Source: Dolomedes plantarius (Eukaryota; Arthropoda; Arachnida; Araneae; Dolomedidae). Taken from it: a DNA stretch of 64,000 nucleotides. Below the pieces are notes generated by a model. It was not told where the DNA came from. It saw only the letters and a list, made by a program, of their open reading frames with translations, and searched no databases. The stretch spans positions 131,143,151-131,207,150 of the forward strand of contig OU015498.1 of assembly GCA_907164885.2 (NCBI GenBank). The letters are read 5' to 3'. The translations under genes and the position numbers were made by a program. This document shows, in pieces, positions 12,251-26,400 of the stretch (the stretch's first letter is position 1; every line of letters starts with the position of its first letter).

Positions 12251-14249
12251 TTAAAAAATGCATATTTATTTCCGTAAAAAATATAGAATACTCGTTTCAG
12301 AAGGTTTCAAATACTTACTTCCTTAAATTCAGTGTAACATACAGCTTGGATGTTCTTACGTGGAAGATACAAGCATAAATGCAAATCATTTGAGACAAGT
12401 AATGTACTTAAATATGTTAGATTCTATTTAGACGATGCGGTTCATATAATGGTGCTTAATGGGTTAAATAAAATTACCATTCATTGGCAGCCCAATGTAA
12501 TAGCTCCTATGGTAGGTGCTTCTGTGTAAGTGTTCAGCATTAAAAAAAATTGCTTTTATGTCACTCATTAAATGTCATATTATAATTATGTAAAACTCTT
12601 TTTTTTTTTTTTAATAACTTGATTTTTTAGGAGTTAGTTATTTGGTTGTATGTTTAGTGTACTAATTACTTCTAAATAGTTTCTTAATAGTAATACAAAA
12701 ATTACATAAAATTATCAAGAATAGATACTTTTATCTATAATCAATATAAAAAACTAAAAATCATTAATATATTCATCAAGTCTGAAAATAAACTTTTTAA
12801 GTATGATATATTTTCTATGAATTGTATGATTTACTTGATTGGTTGATTTGTAAATAGAAACAATCATTTTATAAGCTTAAGACTAATCTTTCAATAATCT
12901 TTTTTTGTTGCTAATTCATTTCTCTACTTCGAGTGAGCAGGTCTGTTATAGAACTGGCCAGTTTAGACTGATGACATCTGTTGATAAGGTAACTTGTAAG
13001 ACACTGTTCTGTTATAAAGTTATCAAAATAGTTTCTTCTGAATTTTCTAGACTATTTAATGTAATTGGTAATGTTACTTTGACTATATTTAATCCTTATT
13101 TTAAACAAACCCTTTAACATAGGTTTGTTTTATCTTAGAATACAGCAAGAAATATTTCTTGGTATTCATTCATTACAAATTGTTAAGTAAGCTTTTTTTC
13201 TGATCTGTAAGTTATATTTTATCCAATCATTATCCCCAAGAATGCCAAAAAGTGTACTGGAATAAGGACTTTTCAATATTCTTTTCAATACTGTTGAATC
13301 TGGTCGAATTTCTTTCAAAAGAAGCCATTCAAATTTTTGATGTAGTTCTTCCTATATATAGCTAGCACAAGTACTTTAATGCAGAGTACTATTAAATTTT
13401 ATTAAGAGCTTCTAAAATTAGTGTCTGAATAGCTAGTGACTCAGGTGCTGAAATTTTTATGGTAATTTTTATACCTATTGTTATACAAAGGATTTTACAT
13501 ATTTGTTTTAATAAGTAACTCAAATTTTTACTAACAGTGGCATGTTATTAATTACCCCAAATGATGTTTATAAATTTTTAAACACATTAAGATTACCCCA
13601 GTGTGATGTTTATAAATTTTTAAACACATTAAGATTTTTAATATCTTGCTCTTGGTTATTCCAAAATTGCTGAATAACATTTTGGCTGTGTTCTTTTACA
13701 ATAGATTTTTTTATATTTTCTGAGTTAAAAGTCAAATATCTTAAAAAATATACAATATTTGGAAGTCTATATGTATTTATAACAAATCCAGACTACAGTT
13801 AACCTTCTTCATGAACTTAAAAATGTATGTTTTGATTTTGAATTTGCAATGCAAATTTAAAATATTTATTTTATCTTCATTTAACTCAACCCTGTTGGTC
13901 ACAGAGGTGAGAGTTAGATACTTTTCACTATTAATTACTGTTTATGAACTTAAAAGCTTTTGGAAATGTTTATTTTTTAAACTGAGTCATAAACTTATAA
14001 TTTTTACTGTTACACATTTTCATTATTATCCATAATTTAGTAATGCTTGTTGACTGAAAAAATAATAGTCTTCCTGAATTGAAGATTAATGTTAAAGAAT
14101 GATTAGTAAATATCTTATAATTAATTCAATTTTATTTTTATAAGTGTGAACCTATCTTTTAGTTTCTTTTGATCTTATCTTTTTTGAGATAAATTCTTAA
14201 CCTCATTTATGTATTTCTGATGATTATATTGTTATATATTTTATTATAG
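12251..14249. other. Intron or upstream DNA of PAK, no gene
   Basis: AT-rich, with only short frames of low-complexity composition. It contains a tandem duplication at 13,554-13,636. It ends at the splice acceptor TTATTATAG before the first coding exon. Confidence 0.6.
13554..13636 (+). repeat. Tandem duplication, two units of 41-42 bp
   Basis: Two adjacent units, each starting ACCCCA and ending AAACACATTAAGATT, differ only in a few bases after ACCCCA. This looks like a recent local duplication. Confidence 0.85.
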
Positions 14250-14265
14250 ATTTTCTTTTCAAAAC

Positions 14266-14447
14266 ATGAGCCTCTTTACAAAACTGAGATCGTCAAAGAA
14301 AACATCAAAGAAAGAACAAGCTCCCTCAGAAATTGGAATACCTTTCTCTGTTAAGCACAATATTCATGTTGGTTTCAATCAGTTCACTGGTGAAATTGTA
14401 GGTTTGCCAGAACCATGGCTCAGACTTTTACAACATGCAAATATAAG
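14266..14447 (+). CDS. PAK: PAK coding exon 1: start and CRIB domain
   Basis: Residues 1-60 plus two bases. It starts [16 protein letters not shown], a basic stretch suited to binding acidic lipids (inference), then the CRIB. The ATG context AAAACATGA is good, and a splice acceptor lies 16 bases upstream, so the 5' UTR continues in another exon. No stop separates the ATG from the acceptor. Confidence 0.9.
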
Positions 14448-17400
14448 GTATTATTTTTAGATTTATGATATTACAAAAGGAATTTACAAATAAGGAATTT
14501 TAATGTTTGTTTAATTTTTAAAAATAATCAGTAATCTATTTTTTGTTAGATATAATATTTTTCACTTTCCCCTGTATCCTATTTTCTTGTGGCCCGCAAC
14601 AGCTTTCCATAAAGTAATACGTCCCTCACCCCATATCAAGTTGCACAGGCCTGGTATAAACCCTAGTGTTTTAAATTTCATGTATGTTTATACTTGTAAA
14701 GATGGCTTTCTTAATGATAACTTGTCCAAATTATTATTAACTCACTGCAATGTCACTGAAAAAAGAAGCTGGAAAAGTTATTAGAAAGTATTAGTTTATA
14801 GCAGAGTTCTGAAACCTTTTATCTTCTACGGCACAACAACATTTTTTTCAATAATTCCGCGGCACACCACAAGAAAAAGCTTGCAAATATATAAATTACA
14901 ATAAATACGTATATGTTTTTATTAGATAAAAAACACAACAAAATAGCTCTATGTATCAAGATAATTATAATCATTTTAGTTTTATATAAATCATTTTGAA
15001 CTGTACACCAGCACATGAACAAAAATATAAAATTATAGTTTACAAGTAAAAAAATTTTCTCTTTAAATTTTTAATTTTTATATTAAAATTTGTTTTTTGG
15101 TCTTTACTTAAACCTAATAAATCAAAGTTAATTTAAACATAACTAATTTATTAATGAGATATTTGAGATTGTTTTGATAAATATGCTTTTTATATTTGGC
15201 TCTATAATAAAGAGCTACAGTCCATGGTCAAGGCCCTTTAAATATGATCGTTTGTCATTTTCAATTAGAACCAGTGTCGAAAACTTTGTTCGCATAAGTA
15301 TGTCATAGAAAATCGGAGCAAAATTGCAATGGCCTTGTCAGAAATTTGTGGATATTCTTTCTTAACTGAAATCCAGAAATATGACGCTCGAGCATACATA
15401 CAATGTATGGTTAACAACATGTTTTGTTTTTTTTTCGTATATAATTTCGACCCAGAAAAATTACATATTAACAAAAAGTTAGAGGAATATTTTACCTAGA
15501 AAAATTTCTATTTAATGTGGCGATTACTATTTTCTTGAATGTATTCAAATATATTTCTGTTGTAGTAAAACAGAACAGTGTCAGAATCCAACAGCAGTTT
15601 TACAAGCCCTTAAGTATTATGTGCATTCCATAAAGAAGAAACCTGGTGATGTGAAATTTATAACTACTGCGAAAACTGTTCAAGAAGAAGAACAGGAAAT
15701 AGAAGATTCTATCACTGGTATATGCATTTCATTTGCTGGTTATTTTATACTTCTTTTTTCAAAAATATTTTTGTTTATATCCTCTTTCCCCCCCCCCCCT
15801 TTTTTTTTTTTTTTTTTTAAAGAAACTGAGGAAGATAATGTCCAAGCTACTGAGAACCATACTCTTACACCAGAGTTTGAGAATGATATTCAAGATGAAG
15901 AAAAACAGGTAAAATCAAATTCATATTTAGCTCTAGTATGCAGCTGTTTAATTTTTCATTCTTTTAATTTCTGTGTACATATTAAACATTTCAAACTAAT
16001 ACATTCTATCAAATAAATATTGGGAATAATTCAATAAAATAAAATATTGGTTTCATCATCCAAATTTATGTTGTTGCCTTTAAAATGGGCCCCATGGCTT
16101 TGAGCTCCTTCAGCAAATTTCGTTTTAGTCTTCAGTAGATTAAAAATGACTTCCATGAAATGGTAATTTGAGTTTGGGGAACAGGAAAAAGTCAGTTGGG
16201 GCCATATGTGGTGAATACAAAGTTTTGTCAATGACATTCATTGCGTTTTTGGTAAAAAAAATCGCAATGAGGATAGATGTATGGGCCAATACATTATTGT
16301 GGTGCAGAATCTAAGAATTGTTCTTCCATAACTCGGGCCTTTTTTGTCTTACATTCTTTCTCAAATGCCTCATAATGCCCAGATAATATTGTTTGTTGAC
16401 TGATTGCCTCTCATAAGGAATTCTGTCTGGACAACACCACGATAGTCAAAGAAAACAGTCAACATGACTTTTATTTTCAGGACTTGAATTATTTTTCCGT
16501 TTTGTTTTTTTATCAAAGCTTTTTTTTTCAGTTTCGTTTCTTTTTCAGTTGAGTTTCTCATGTTTTTTTCAGTAAAGATGCTTTAAATAGTCGAAGTGCT
16601 ATTTGAAAGCATGTTGAGTGATATGCATGTAAAACTCATAAACACATGTTTTGTCATCCATTATGATATGTTTCATGAATGAAGAATCCAAATTGGCTTG
16701 TTCAAGAATGTCTTCAGCAACCTGTTTGCAGTACTCTTTTTAAGGAAAATTCTGCTCATTCAGAACAAGTAATGCCGCAAAATGTCTCGTGGCCAAAATA
16801 TCAATTAAAATGGTGTGAACGGATTTATGAGTCATCTCTCTTAAGCTTAAATGACCATTTTCCGTCACCATTTCCTTCATTTTGTAGATGTTTTCATCAG
16901 TCAAATACATTGAAGGTTAATCTGAATGAGGCAAGTCTTCAACCACTTCTTGGCCTTCTTTAAATGCTTTGTACCATTTGCATGCTCTTATTTTCAATAA
17001 AGCTGACTCACCATAGGTCTTCTCCAATATCTTCAATGATTTAGCACAAGAAATTTCATTAGCAACACGAAATTTGAGCCAAACTCTTTGTTTGATACTT
17101 TTATACATTTTAAAAATAGAACATACTTGAGTACCACTTTTGAAAATAACAGCAGGTGAAAAAAATTGTTGCCACAACGGCGCCAAAACTATAGGCAACA
17201 ATTAGCTACATGGGACCCATCTTAGGGAAAGCTTTCTTTTCAATTCCATTTATGTAAGTTTTTTTAAATGAATCATTCCCAGTATTTATTTGACAGAATG
17301 TATATTTTTTTGTAAGAATTTCTCTATTTTCTTAAGTAAAGTGGCTTTAAAAGAATCATTTTTCTTGTGGTTTTTTATCTCTTGAAGATGCTAATCAAGC

Positions 17401-20400
17401 GTTTTTCCCCTTCTTCTATGGGATAAAAAGGAAAGCATTTTTTAAAATTATTATTTTAAAAAAAAATTAAGCAGTTCTGAAATAATTATCCTGTATGATC
17501 AGCAGTCAGCATTTAGGGTCAGCCCTATTATTTCAGTTCCCAAGACAGTTACAGGACTGGGAAATCAGCTCTCAATAAGGGGGTTATAAGATTCAGTGCT
17601 ATGTTTTAAATCAGCATAAAGAGGCTGCAATTGGAAAGTTTTGGGGTGTATAGGTTTCATCTCTCAGTTCCGATAGACCTTCATTCTATTTTTGTCACAA
17701 ATTTTAGACTCTTATCTGGTCGGGACTTTTTACAACAACAAATGCACCACATATGTGTAGTCGATTCACCAGTTTGTTCTCATGTTCAACACATGAGACT
17801 ATGAATTCTATTCACTGGACTAATTGTGCCACTTTGGCAAAAAATCTCTCTTTTACGACTGACAACTATCTGACAAGGGCTATTTTATATCAGGCTGTCA
17901 CACTGCTATACATTTAATAGTTTGTAGTGTGTTAGGGAATGTCGTCTGATTTTGTGAGTTGATTTATTCAGTCATTTTATTTAAAAAATGTTTATAAAGA
18001 GGCAGTCAGTGTGACCTTTCCTGTGACACAGGAAAAAAAAATAATAAAGGAGTGGGAGGGCTCAGGTTCTCATAACATCATAGAGCTCAATCTACTGCTT
18101 AGAAAGGAAATTGGTTGGAGTATGCTGCAGGATTCATTCATTCATTCATTGAATCTCAGCCATTAGACTTATTGATTTGGTAACTTTTTTTACATCCTGA
18201 GTCAGAGATTTGTCATTAAGGAAAAAGTAATTATAAAACAATGTTAATATTAGCAGCAAATTTTAATTTTTCAAATATGGATAACTAAAAAAAAGTCTTT
18301 TTATAAAAGACTGAGAAGAGAAGTTTAACTTTAAAGTTTGTTGCTATATATTTAATAGTTTGTAGTGTGTTAGGGAATGTCGTCTGATTTTGTGAGTTGA
18401 TTTATTCAGTCATTTTATTTAAAAGAGATATTCAGATTCAGAATATCTCCTAAAAGCTTTAACTTCCAGTAAATTATAGGCTAACAACACACAGAAGACA
18501 AATTAAATAGATAATAGATAATTAAAGAGATAAGCCAGAAATCAAGTGCATTTTTCTCTCTTTTTTTTTTTTCTTCCAATTTTTTTTAAGTTTATATAGA
18601 TAAGAATAAAAGAAAATTATCTACATCTAACTCTTCATTGTCAATCAAAATTTTTGTATGAGTTATCTCTGCTGTTTCTTCATTTTCCATTTGATACATT
18701 GGGGAGCTGAATATAGGTTTTTATTTCTGTGCTTGTTGACTACCTTAAAAATTTACATATTTAAATGGGTTACATGAAATATTTTTTTTTTCAAACTACT
18801 ACTTTTCTTTTCACCTTTTACCTTTTTAAGTAAGATATATAGTCTTTACTGTATCATTTTAAAAAATGGGCTTTTATTCATTATAATGTAGTATATGTAG
18901 GAAATGTTAAAACTTTTTAAATTGTGGGCTTTTATTATTTTTTGGTTGAATTTACTCTTATTTTTTTATATTATTCAGTTTAGGTTGAAATAATTACCAC
19001 TGTTTGGTGACATTTTATGAAAATCTCCTGAGTATAATTTCTGTATTTGGTTCCTTACCTTTCAGGGTGTAGAGACTTTTTTCTATTTGTCTGTTAGAGA
19101 ACATTGAATATAATTTTCTCATAAAATGTCTATGAATTTTTGTGGGGAATTACTGCTGTAACAAGAGTAAATATTTCGTATTTTGTACCAATTATTTATT
19201 TAGCATATTGTTTCTTTTGAAAAGAACTTTATTTAAAAGGAGGAATGCACAAACTAAAATAAAAAATGTTATATTTAAAATGTATTTGAAAGCTATTAAA
19301 ACACTGTGTATGATGTTTATGCCTCTAGATTTTGAAAATTAGCAGTATATATACTCTTGATAAATAAATATTTCTTTCCAAGATGAGTCTTTAGTAAGTC
19401 TGGGAGTTACATGTTTTGAAGTAAGGAACAACAAACTTTTAAAAAGCGTAGTATTTAGCTAGATTTAATGGTTTTTAAATCTGCTTTCTTGATTTTGTTT
19501 AATTTGATTTCCAAAATTATTTACCGTTTTCTCACAAAGTTCAGTGAGTTGTGTTAGCAGTTCTATTTTAGATATCCAGGTGTGACAATTTTTACCTATT
19601 TATTGCCTGTTTTGCCATCATGTGATCATTTACAGTATCAGTTTTAAGAGAATTTGTGTCTTTTGTTGAGATTCTGTTCACTCCAGAAAATCTCTACACA
19701 CTCTTCTGAGTGAGGTAAAATAGTTTAATTGGTTCTGAAGTTTGATAAGATATCATATTTGAGATTATTGAATCCATCTTTGACATTACATGAGAAATAT
19801 CAAAATTCTGGTATGGTTTCCTAAGAGGGCGGTATATCACTGTTCAACCAAACTGATCTCCTCGTGTATCATCTTACATTCAAACAGATACTAATGTTAT
19901 TGTAAAACAGTATTTTCCACTAAATTGTCTCATTGTGATTCACTCATGATTATAAGAAGAAATAAATATAAATATTTTGCTATATAAAAACACCCATAAA
20001 TCTATATGGTTATTGTAAAACACAGGTCTTGGAGCCCAGGTTTACATAATGGTATGCCATAGAAGTAGTAACAAAGTTATCAAAAATAAAGGGGGTACTC
20101 TGTTAATAATTTTCTTTTCAGCATTGTGTTATAGTATAGTATGATAATAGCTCTGTTGAGAGTTGCCTCTTTTTCTAGCTTTTGAATGCTAATATTTAAT
20201 ATATTAATATGTAATATATTTAATTTGTGCTTTAGGCTAGTGATACCATTGACAAAATTACTGCTGATTTGGAGGCCTTGAATGCACAAGTGGATGTACG
20301 TCCACAAGTGCCTGTACTAAGGAGACGACAAGAGAAAAAGAAACTTTCTGATACTGAAGTAATGGAAAAACTGAGTAAGTTATGATTTATTTTTTAACGT

Positions 20401-23400
20401 ACTCATGACTGAGAAATACATCTATCTTTGAATTAAATATTTAAATGTTTAAAATTGATTCTTCTGTTTATGGAGTTGAAATGCAATATATTAAAGTTGA
20501 ATGCTGTATTCTTTTAAAAATACATATATAACCTTCAAAATTGATGTTTATAATATTTGATTATAAGGTATTTCAAAGTATGAGTCATTTATTTAATTGA
20601 TAAATTTCACAGAGTCATCTGATATTTCCATTATTAGAACATTTTATTACTTAGATTTATAATGGTTTAACAGCCCTATTGTAATAGTTAAAGTTTATAT
20701 TATCATAGACTAAATATAAAATATCTTATTCAATAACAGCTAGGCAACTTAGCATAACTGTTATTGGATAAGATTAAGATACAGTTGGCTCTCTGTTTAA
20801 CGACGATCTCTATTTAAAGACGATATTTCCCAGTCCCAGCCCCTCTGACGTTATGGGAAATGTTATCTTTTCACAAATTCTGTTTAAGGGCGATCTCTTC
20901 TTAAGGACGATTTTTCATGGTCCCTTGAAATTCGTTAAACAGAGAGCCTTCTGTATTTTATATTTAGTTTATGATATGACTAAGAATGAATATGTGTTTA
21001 AAAAAAAAGTTTAGTATCTAATAAATATTTGAAAAAATATTCTTGTATTTATCAAATATTTTTAGTTGTAGTGACACTTGATTACATTACTCAATTTTAC
21101 CCCATGTCAGTGATTATATTACCCAATGTTTCATTTAGTCAGATACTTAAGTTCAGAGATTTTGAGTCGGAGATATGCTAATGAAATTCAGTCACTGATG
21201 GTTATGGAAGTTTGGAACAGATGTGCCAGATGCACCTCCCTTGGCGACAAGTTGGCGACAAAAGTTTTTTGTCGCCAAAACAGGTCTACGCAGACATTTT
21301 ATGCTTAAAATGCAAAACAAACTTACCAATGGCAATAATAAACTTTCAAAAACATTACACAAATCCACAACAGCTACTTTAAAACACACAAATATATCTA
21401 AAAACGGCTGTATTAAAATTCAAAACCTAAACAGAAATGCTCAACCGCTACTTTAAAACATACGCAAAAATATCTAAAACGGCTGTATTAAACTTCAAAA
21501 CCTTAGCAGAAATGCTCAACCACTTATTTAAAACATACGCAAATATATCTAAAAACGGCTGTATTAAAATTCAAAACCTAAACAGAAATGCTCAACCGCT
21601 ACTTTAAAACATACGCAAAAGTCTCTAAAAATGGCTGTATTAAAAATATATATCTAAAAACGACTGTATTAAAAATATATATCTAAAAACGGCTGCTTAA
21701 ATACAAAAACTAAAACCTTAAAATTAATGAGATGTTTGTTAGGTGGGTGCTCCCCCCCCCCCCCCCCCCAAAAAAAAAAAAAAATAAAAATAAATAAAAA
21801 ATCACCATCTTGGCAACGAGGTGTGTCTAACACATCTGTACCGGAAGTTCTTCAGAAACATTCAAAGATTGTGAAGTCTTTTGAAAAAAAAGCAAATTTT
21901 CTGTATGGATTTATTATTACACAGAACAGTTTTGTGATACTAGATTAATCTTGATTCCTAAAATGGAAGGGATATAAGTGCATTTTTTTAATGTATTTAC
22001 TGCTATTTAAATTTTTTCATGTGTTCAACATTTAATTGCTCAAAATTAAAACCATATTAGTTATGCAATAATCTGGAAATTGCATGATTTAACATAATTT
22101 GTTTTTCGCATAATGTGCAGTTTGTTGCATAGTTTTTGAGGGGGTACAGTCTAACATCAATTCAAGTAAAAATCCAGTTTTAGGTGAAAATCAGTGATTG
22201 ATTATATTTAGAAAATAGGGAAGGAAACACTGATTAAACTTCATGCATTAGTTAATGCAAGTTCCCGATAGAAAGTAATTATACCCATGAAAGATCATTG
22301 TAGGGAATTTTTTGTTTTGTTTTGGGCGCAAAACACACTGAATGTCTATTCACAAGAATACAAGGTACTTGACATTAAATACTAACTTGAACAAATAACC
22401 TCTAAATAGGGGAAACTCAAGTTTTGCTAACAGGTTTCAACTTCATGAAGGTAACTTGAATTTTTAACTAGCACCAGAGGTCAACCTGGACTTTGATGAT
22501 GCCCAGCAGTGGCTCATCAACACAGCCATTTTTCAATGGTGTGGCTCACAGATTTGTTATAGATTTCATAGCTAATAGAAGAGACTGCAGTATGTAGTAG
22601 ACTTATACAGAGAAGTGATTCCATTTCAGCTCTTTTCTAATTCTTTGTCTTGAAAAAAAAAGTGTCTCTAGTTTAAATCTTTTTTTATTTTATTCATTTA
22701 TTTATTTTTTTAAAATCTTGACTACCATTCCCTTTATTTATTTATCTAATTCTCATTGGGGATTTATTAGTGTTCTACCCATAAAAAAAGATAATGAATT
22801 AGCATTTGCAGTTAACCCTAATGAAGAAATTCAAGAAATATATTACAACCAAGAATTCAAGCTTCAGGCATTATTTTGTTCAAGATTACCAACTAAATAC
22901 ACGCTTCGTGCAAAACACGAAGCAGCCAGGTGGCGCTACCAGTGCGCCAAAAATAATATATCTTTCAATTTGCAACACCTAATGGTGCCAAATCCAAGCA
23001 GACATCAACATTTAATTGGCATTGTATGGTTGTGTTAAGAAAGCAGCCCATTCTCATTCATATGTAGGAATGAGTTAGAAAGTTCTGTCACTTTCAAATG
23101 ATTGAAAAAAGATGACTGATCAGTGGACATCTGTTTGTGTGCTTTCTATATTAACCTGTAAAAGAATGAAAGAAAATAGGAGAAAATGTAGATAGTTTTT
23201 AAATTAAATTAAAGTTATGTTGTTTTTCAGCAACTTACCCTAATCAGGGTCTGACTGATTTTAATTTGACTAAAAAGAGTTTAAAGTTATTGGTGATGTT
23301 TTCCCCCTGTGGCTGTTATCAAGGAGCTATCAATGATAACTATGGAATGTTCAAAAACATTCCAGGGATGGATTATCCATGATTCTGAGACTTGTGTTCT

Positions 23401-26400
23401 GTGGTTATGAAGGGTATGTACAGGAATGTACACAGTTCGTAATCTAATCAAATTCTGGAATTTGTAAGCAGTTGTAGAGAGTGGCGTAGTATAATGTCAA
23501 AATACATGCAAAATGTAATTGGTGGGTTTTTTTTATTTTTGGTTGCTGAACAGACTACTGTTTAATTTAGGTTTAGAAATCGTCGGTAATTTTTTTTTTC
23601 CTTTTTTTTTAAAAATCCTAGCAAGAAGACTAATAGAGAGTATGTCAAATGGTATTTCATTCAATGTGGCAATTTTTTATAATCTGAATATGCTAGTACA
23701 GTACTATGCCTAGTCTCATACTGTTTTCATAATTTCATTTAGTTGTCCTACCATTTCATAGGCCCAAGGTAACCTAGTAGTTATGCATTAGCTTTAATTC
23801 CTGAGGGTGCTCTGATTGAATCCCGACAAGTGCGATTAAATACCTTCATGTCTAGGGCAGATATGGGCATGTTAAATCTGTAGACTGGAAGGTCCTTCTA
23901 TGAGGTTAGTGGGCGGGGAAAGTACGATCTCCCTAGATGTCACCCCTGGAGATGCTCAGTCAAAATTGTGATGACACCTAGCCAAATTGAACTCTGACCC
24001 TCATGGTGCTATTATAAACAGGAGCTGCACTACTCAGCACAATAAACCTATATGGACCTGGAGTCAAATTTCTGGTCAGGGGGCATTGGGAGCAATAACA
24101 ACAACCACCAGTGCTTCATAATTTATAGAGTCAAAATTTTGAAACCCCATTGAAAAGATAAATTAATGTGGTCCAAAGTTAGAAAAAAATGTTTTGATAA
24201 AAATTATATTGTTCTAATTGTCATTTTATAAATTCTAAATATTTATTATTCTATGTATTTTGTTCATGTGTCTATCTGTATTCAAGTTATCTCTTTTTGG
24301 AAAATTTCTGCCTTTTTTTTTGCTATGTAGGATATACTTATTTATGTTAAGCATTTATCTAGCTATCTATCTATATATAAAATATTATTTTTAGAGAATA
24401 TTGTATCACCTGGGGATCCACAGATGAAATATACATTGGTGAAAAAAATAGGCTCTGGGTAAGTTTTAATTGTTTAATCCTGATATGTATTGTATGGTAT
24501 GTATTGTATGAAGTATTTTTAAATGGATTACAAGCCTAATATATCATTGATTTTTACATAGCTGCTAAATGTTACTCATTTTTAGTAATTGTTATGGATT
24601 TTTAGTCAGTTTTACAAAATTAAGAATGATCTGTTAGATTTTGAGAGAAGTTATTAGGGAAATTACAGTTTGTCTCAAGAAATATATTTTTATCTGTCAT
24701 TATCACAGTTTGTATACAGTCTTTGACGATTTAGGAAACAGGGTAATGTAAGATAGCTGAAGTTTTTTGTGGATGTGTCAGGGCTTATGTCAATTAAAAA
24801 ATAAATTTTTTTTACTTGTATATTCATCGGTGCAATATTAATCAGTGTAATCAGCTCTAAAGTCCTTCCTTACAGCTGTTGATTTTTCTAGCGTCTGAAT
24901 ACATTGCAACAAATAATCTATAGGAAATTGTTATCAACTCTTTGCTCCCTCCTTTTCAGAACAGACTACAAAAACTCTTTTATAGCAGTTTTTTATACTT
25001 AATGAATTACGCTATCAGTTTTTTATAATAGCCTGTTAACCAGTGGTTGGTAATAGGGTCTCGATATAGAAGATCGAAAACCCAATCGAGCAGCATTATT
25101 TGTGCAGTGGTGCTGAGCATGGTAATGGCTCAGAAATTAAAGCTTAAGTTTCAACATAAAAAAAAATAAAATAAAGTTGAGCTAAACCAAATTTAAGATA
25201 AAATTAAAGTCGTTTATTATTTAATTTTAAAGGATTAAAAACATTTTTAAAAAAATACACTAACCAGCTACATTTCCCGGTAAAAAAAGAAACAATTAAG
25301 TAACAAAAATATGATACAAGACTATAACATGTCAAGTACCACAAATAAATCTATGCAACAGCGATACACCACCACTGAACTACAATTTCATTCCGTATTT
25401 ATAGTCCAAGAACAAGGTTAACAAGCTGCAGTTACATTTCAAGCAGCCAATCACAAAGCAAAACAATAATTTGAATATTGATAGAAAATTTGAATGTTCC
25501 TGATTATTTGCATTTAGCGAATGAAAATACAATGAGAGTTTAACTTTCACCGAAAATGACGGTGACGTCATTTTCTAACATGGCATTTTGTTTACTAAAA
25601 TGTCGTTCGATGCTTTCGTACAACGTACTTCACAGTAAAGCTAACATCCTAGGATACATGATTAAAATTAAAAAAGAAATAACAAGTTTTTATATTTTTA
25701 GATGCTTTTTATTTGTGTATAGTTGCCGGGATATAATTAAATTTAGGGATAGCGATCTTTTATAAATAAAATATGCCGATAAATGGTGCTGACTTCTAAC
25801 AGTGGGCTTCAACAGAACCGGTGCGAACTGGCTGAATCCCACTACTGCTGTTAACTATATTTACAGCTGTCCCCCAGAAGTCATGAAATTAGGAATATGA
25901 AAAAAAAATCTAGTTCCTACGTGAAGTGCATGAATCTTCCTTTGTAATCAATTTAAATACTTTCATATGCCTTTTTCTCAATTCTATATAAGGTTGTTAT
26001 TTTCAGAATCCAAAATGCATAAAGCCATCTATGAAATGTATTTTTCATTTAAAGTTAGAAATTGCAGAAGTGGGCACATTTTACCCTTCCTTATATTTTT
26101 AAAACTGTAATCCTTATAGTCTTAAAATTTCTAGTAGAATTGGCAAGCAAGAGAAATTTTGGGCAAATGATGATTTTCCTTTCTGTTGTTACGTATGGCT
26201 TTATTTTGGAATTGAATTCATATAAAGTTTTATTTTCCTTTCTCTCTTCTAGTATTTTGCCTACCACTGGAAATTTTTTTTTAATCTTAAAATTGGGATA
26301 ATTTTTGTACTGGATTGTAATTTTCCAATAGAGCTTCAAAACCATGAATAGGATATTAAAATTTTTTTGCAGTAATTCGTGAAGTTTTATTTTTTTAAAT

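Noticed and set aside
15621..16016. 131-residue frame spanning PAK exons 2 and 3
   Set aside because: Its middle part is the intron 15718-15822; only the exon parts are coding.
25556..25765. Promoter or first exon around a CRE-type TGACGTCA
   Set aside because: It lies in the middle of PAK intron 5, and the motif forms part of a short palindrome, more likely repeat-derived.
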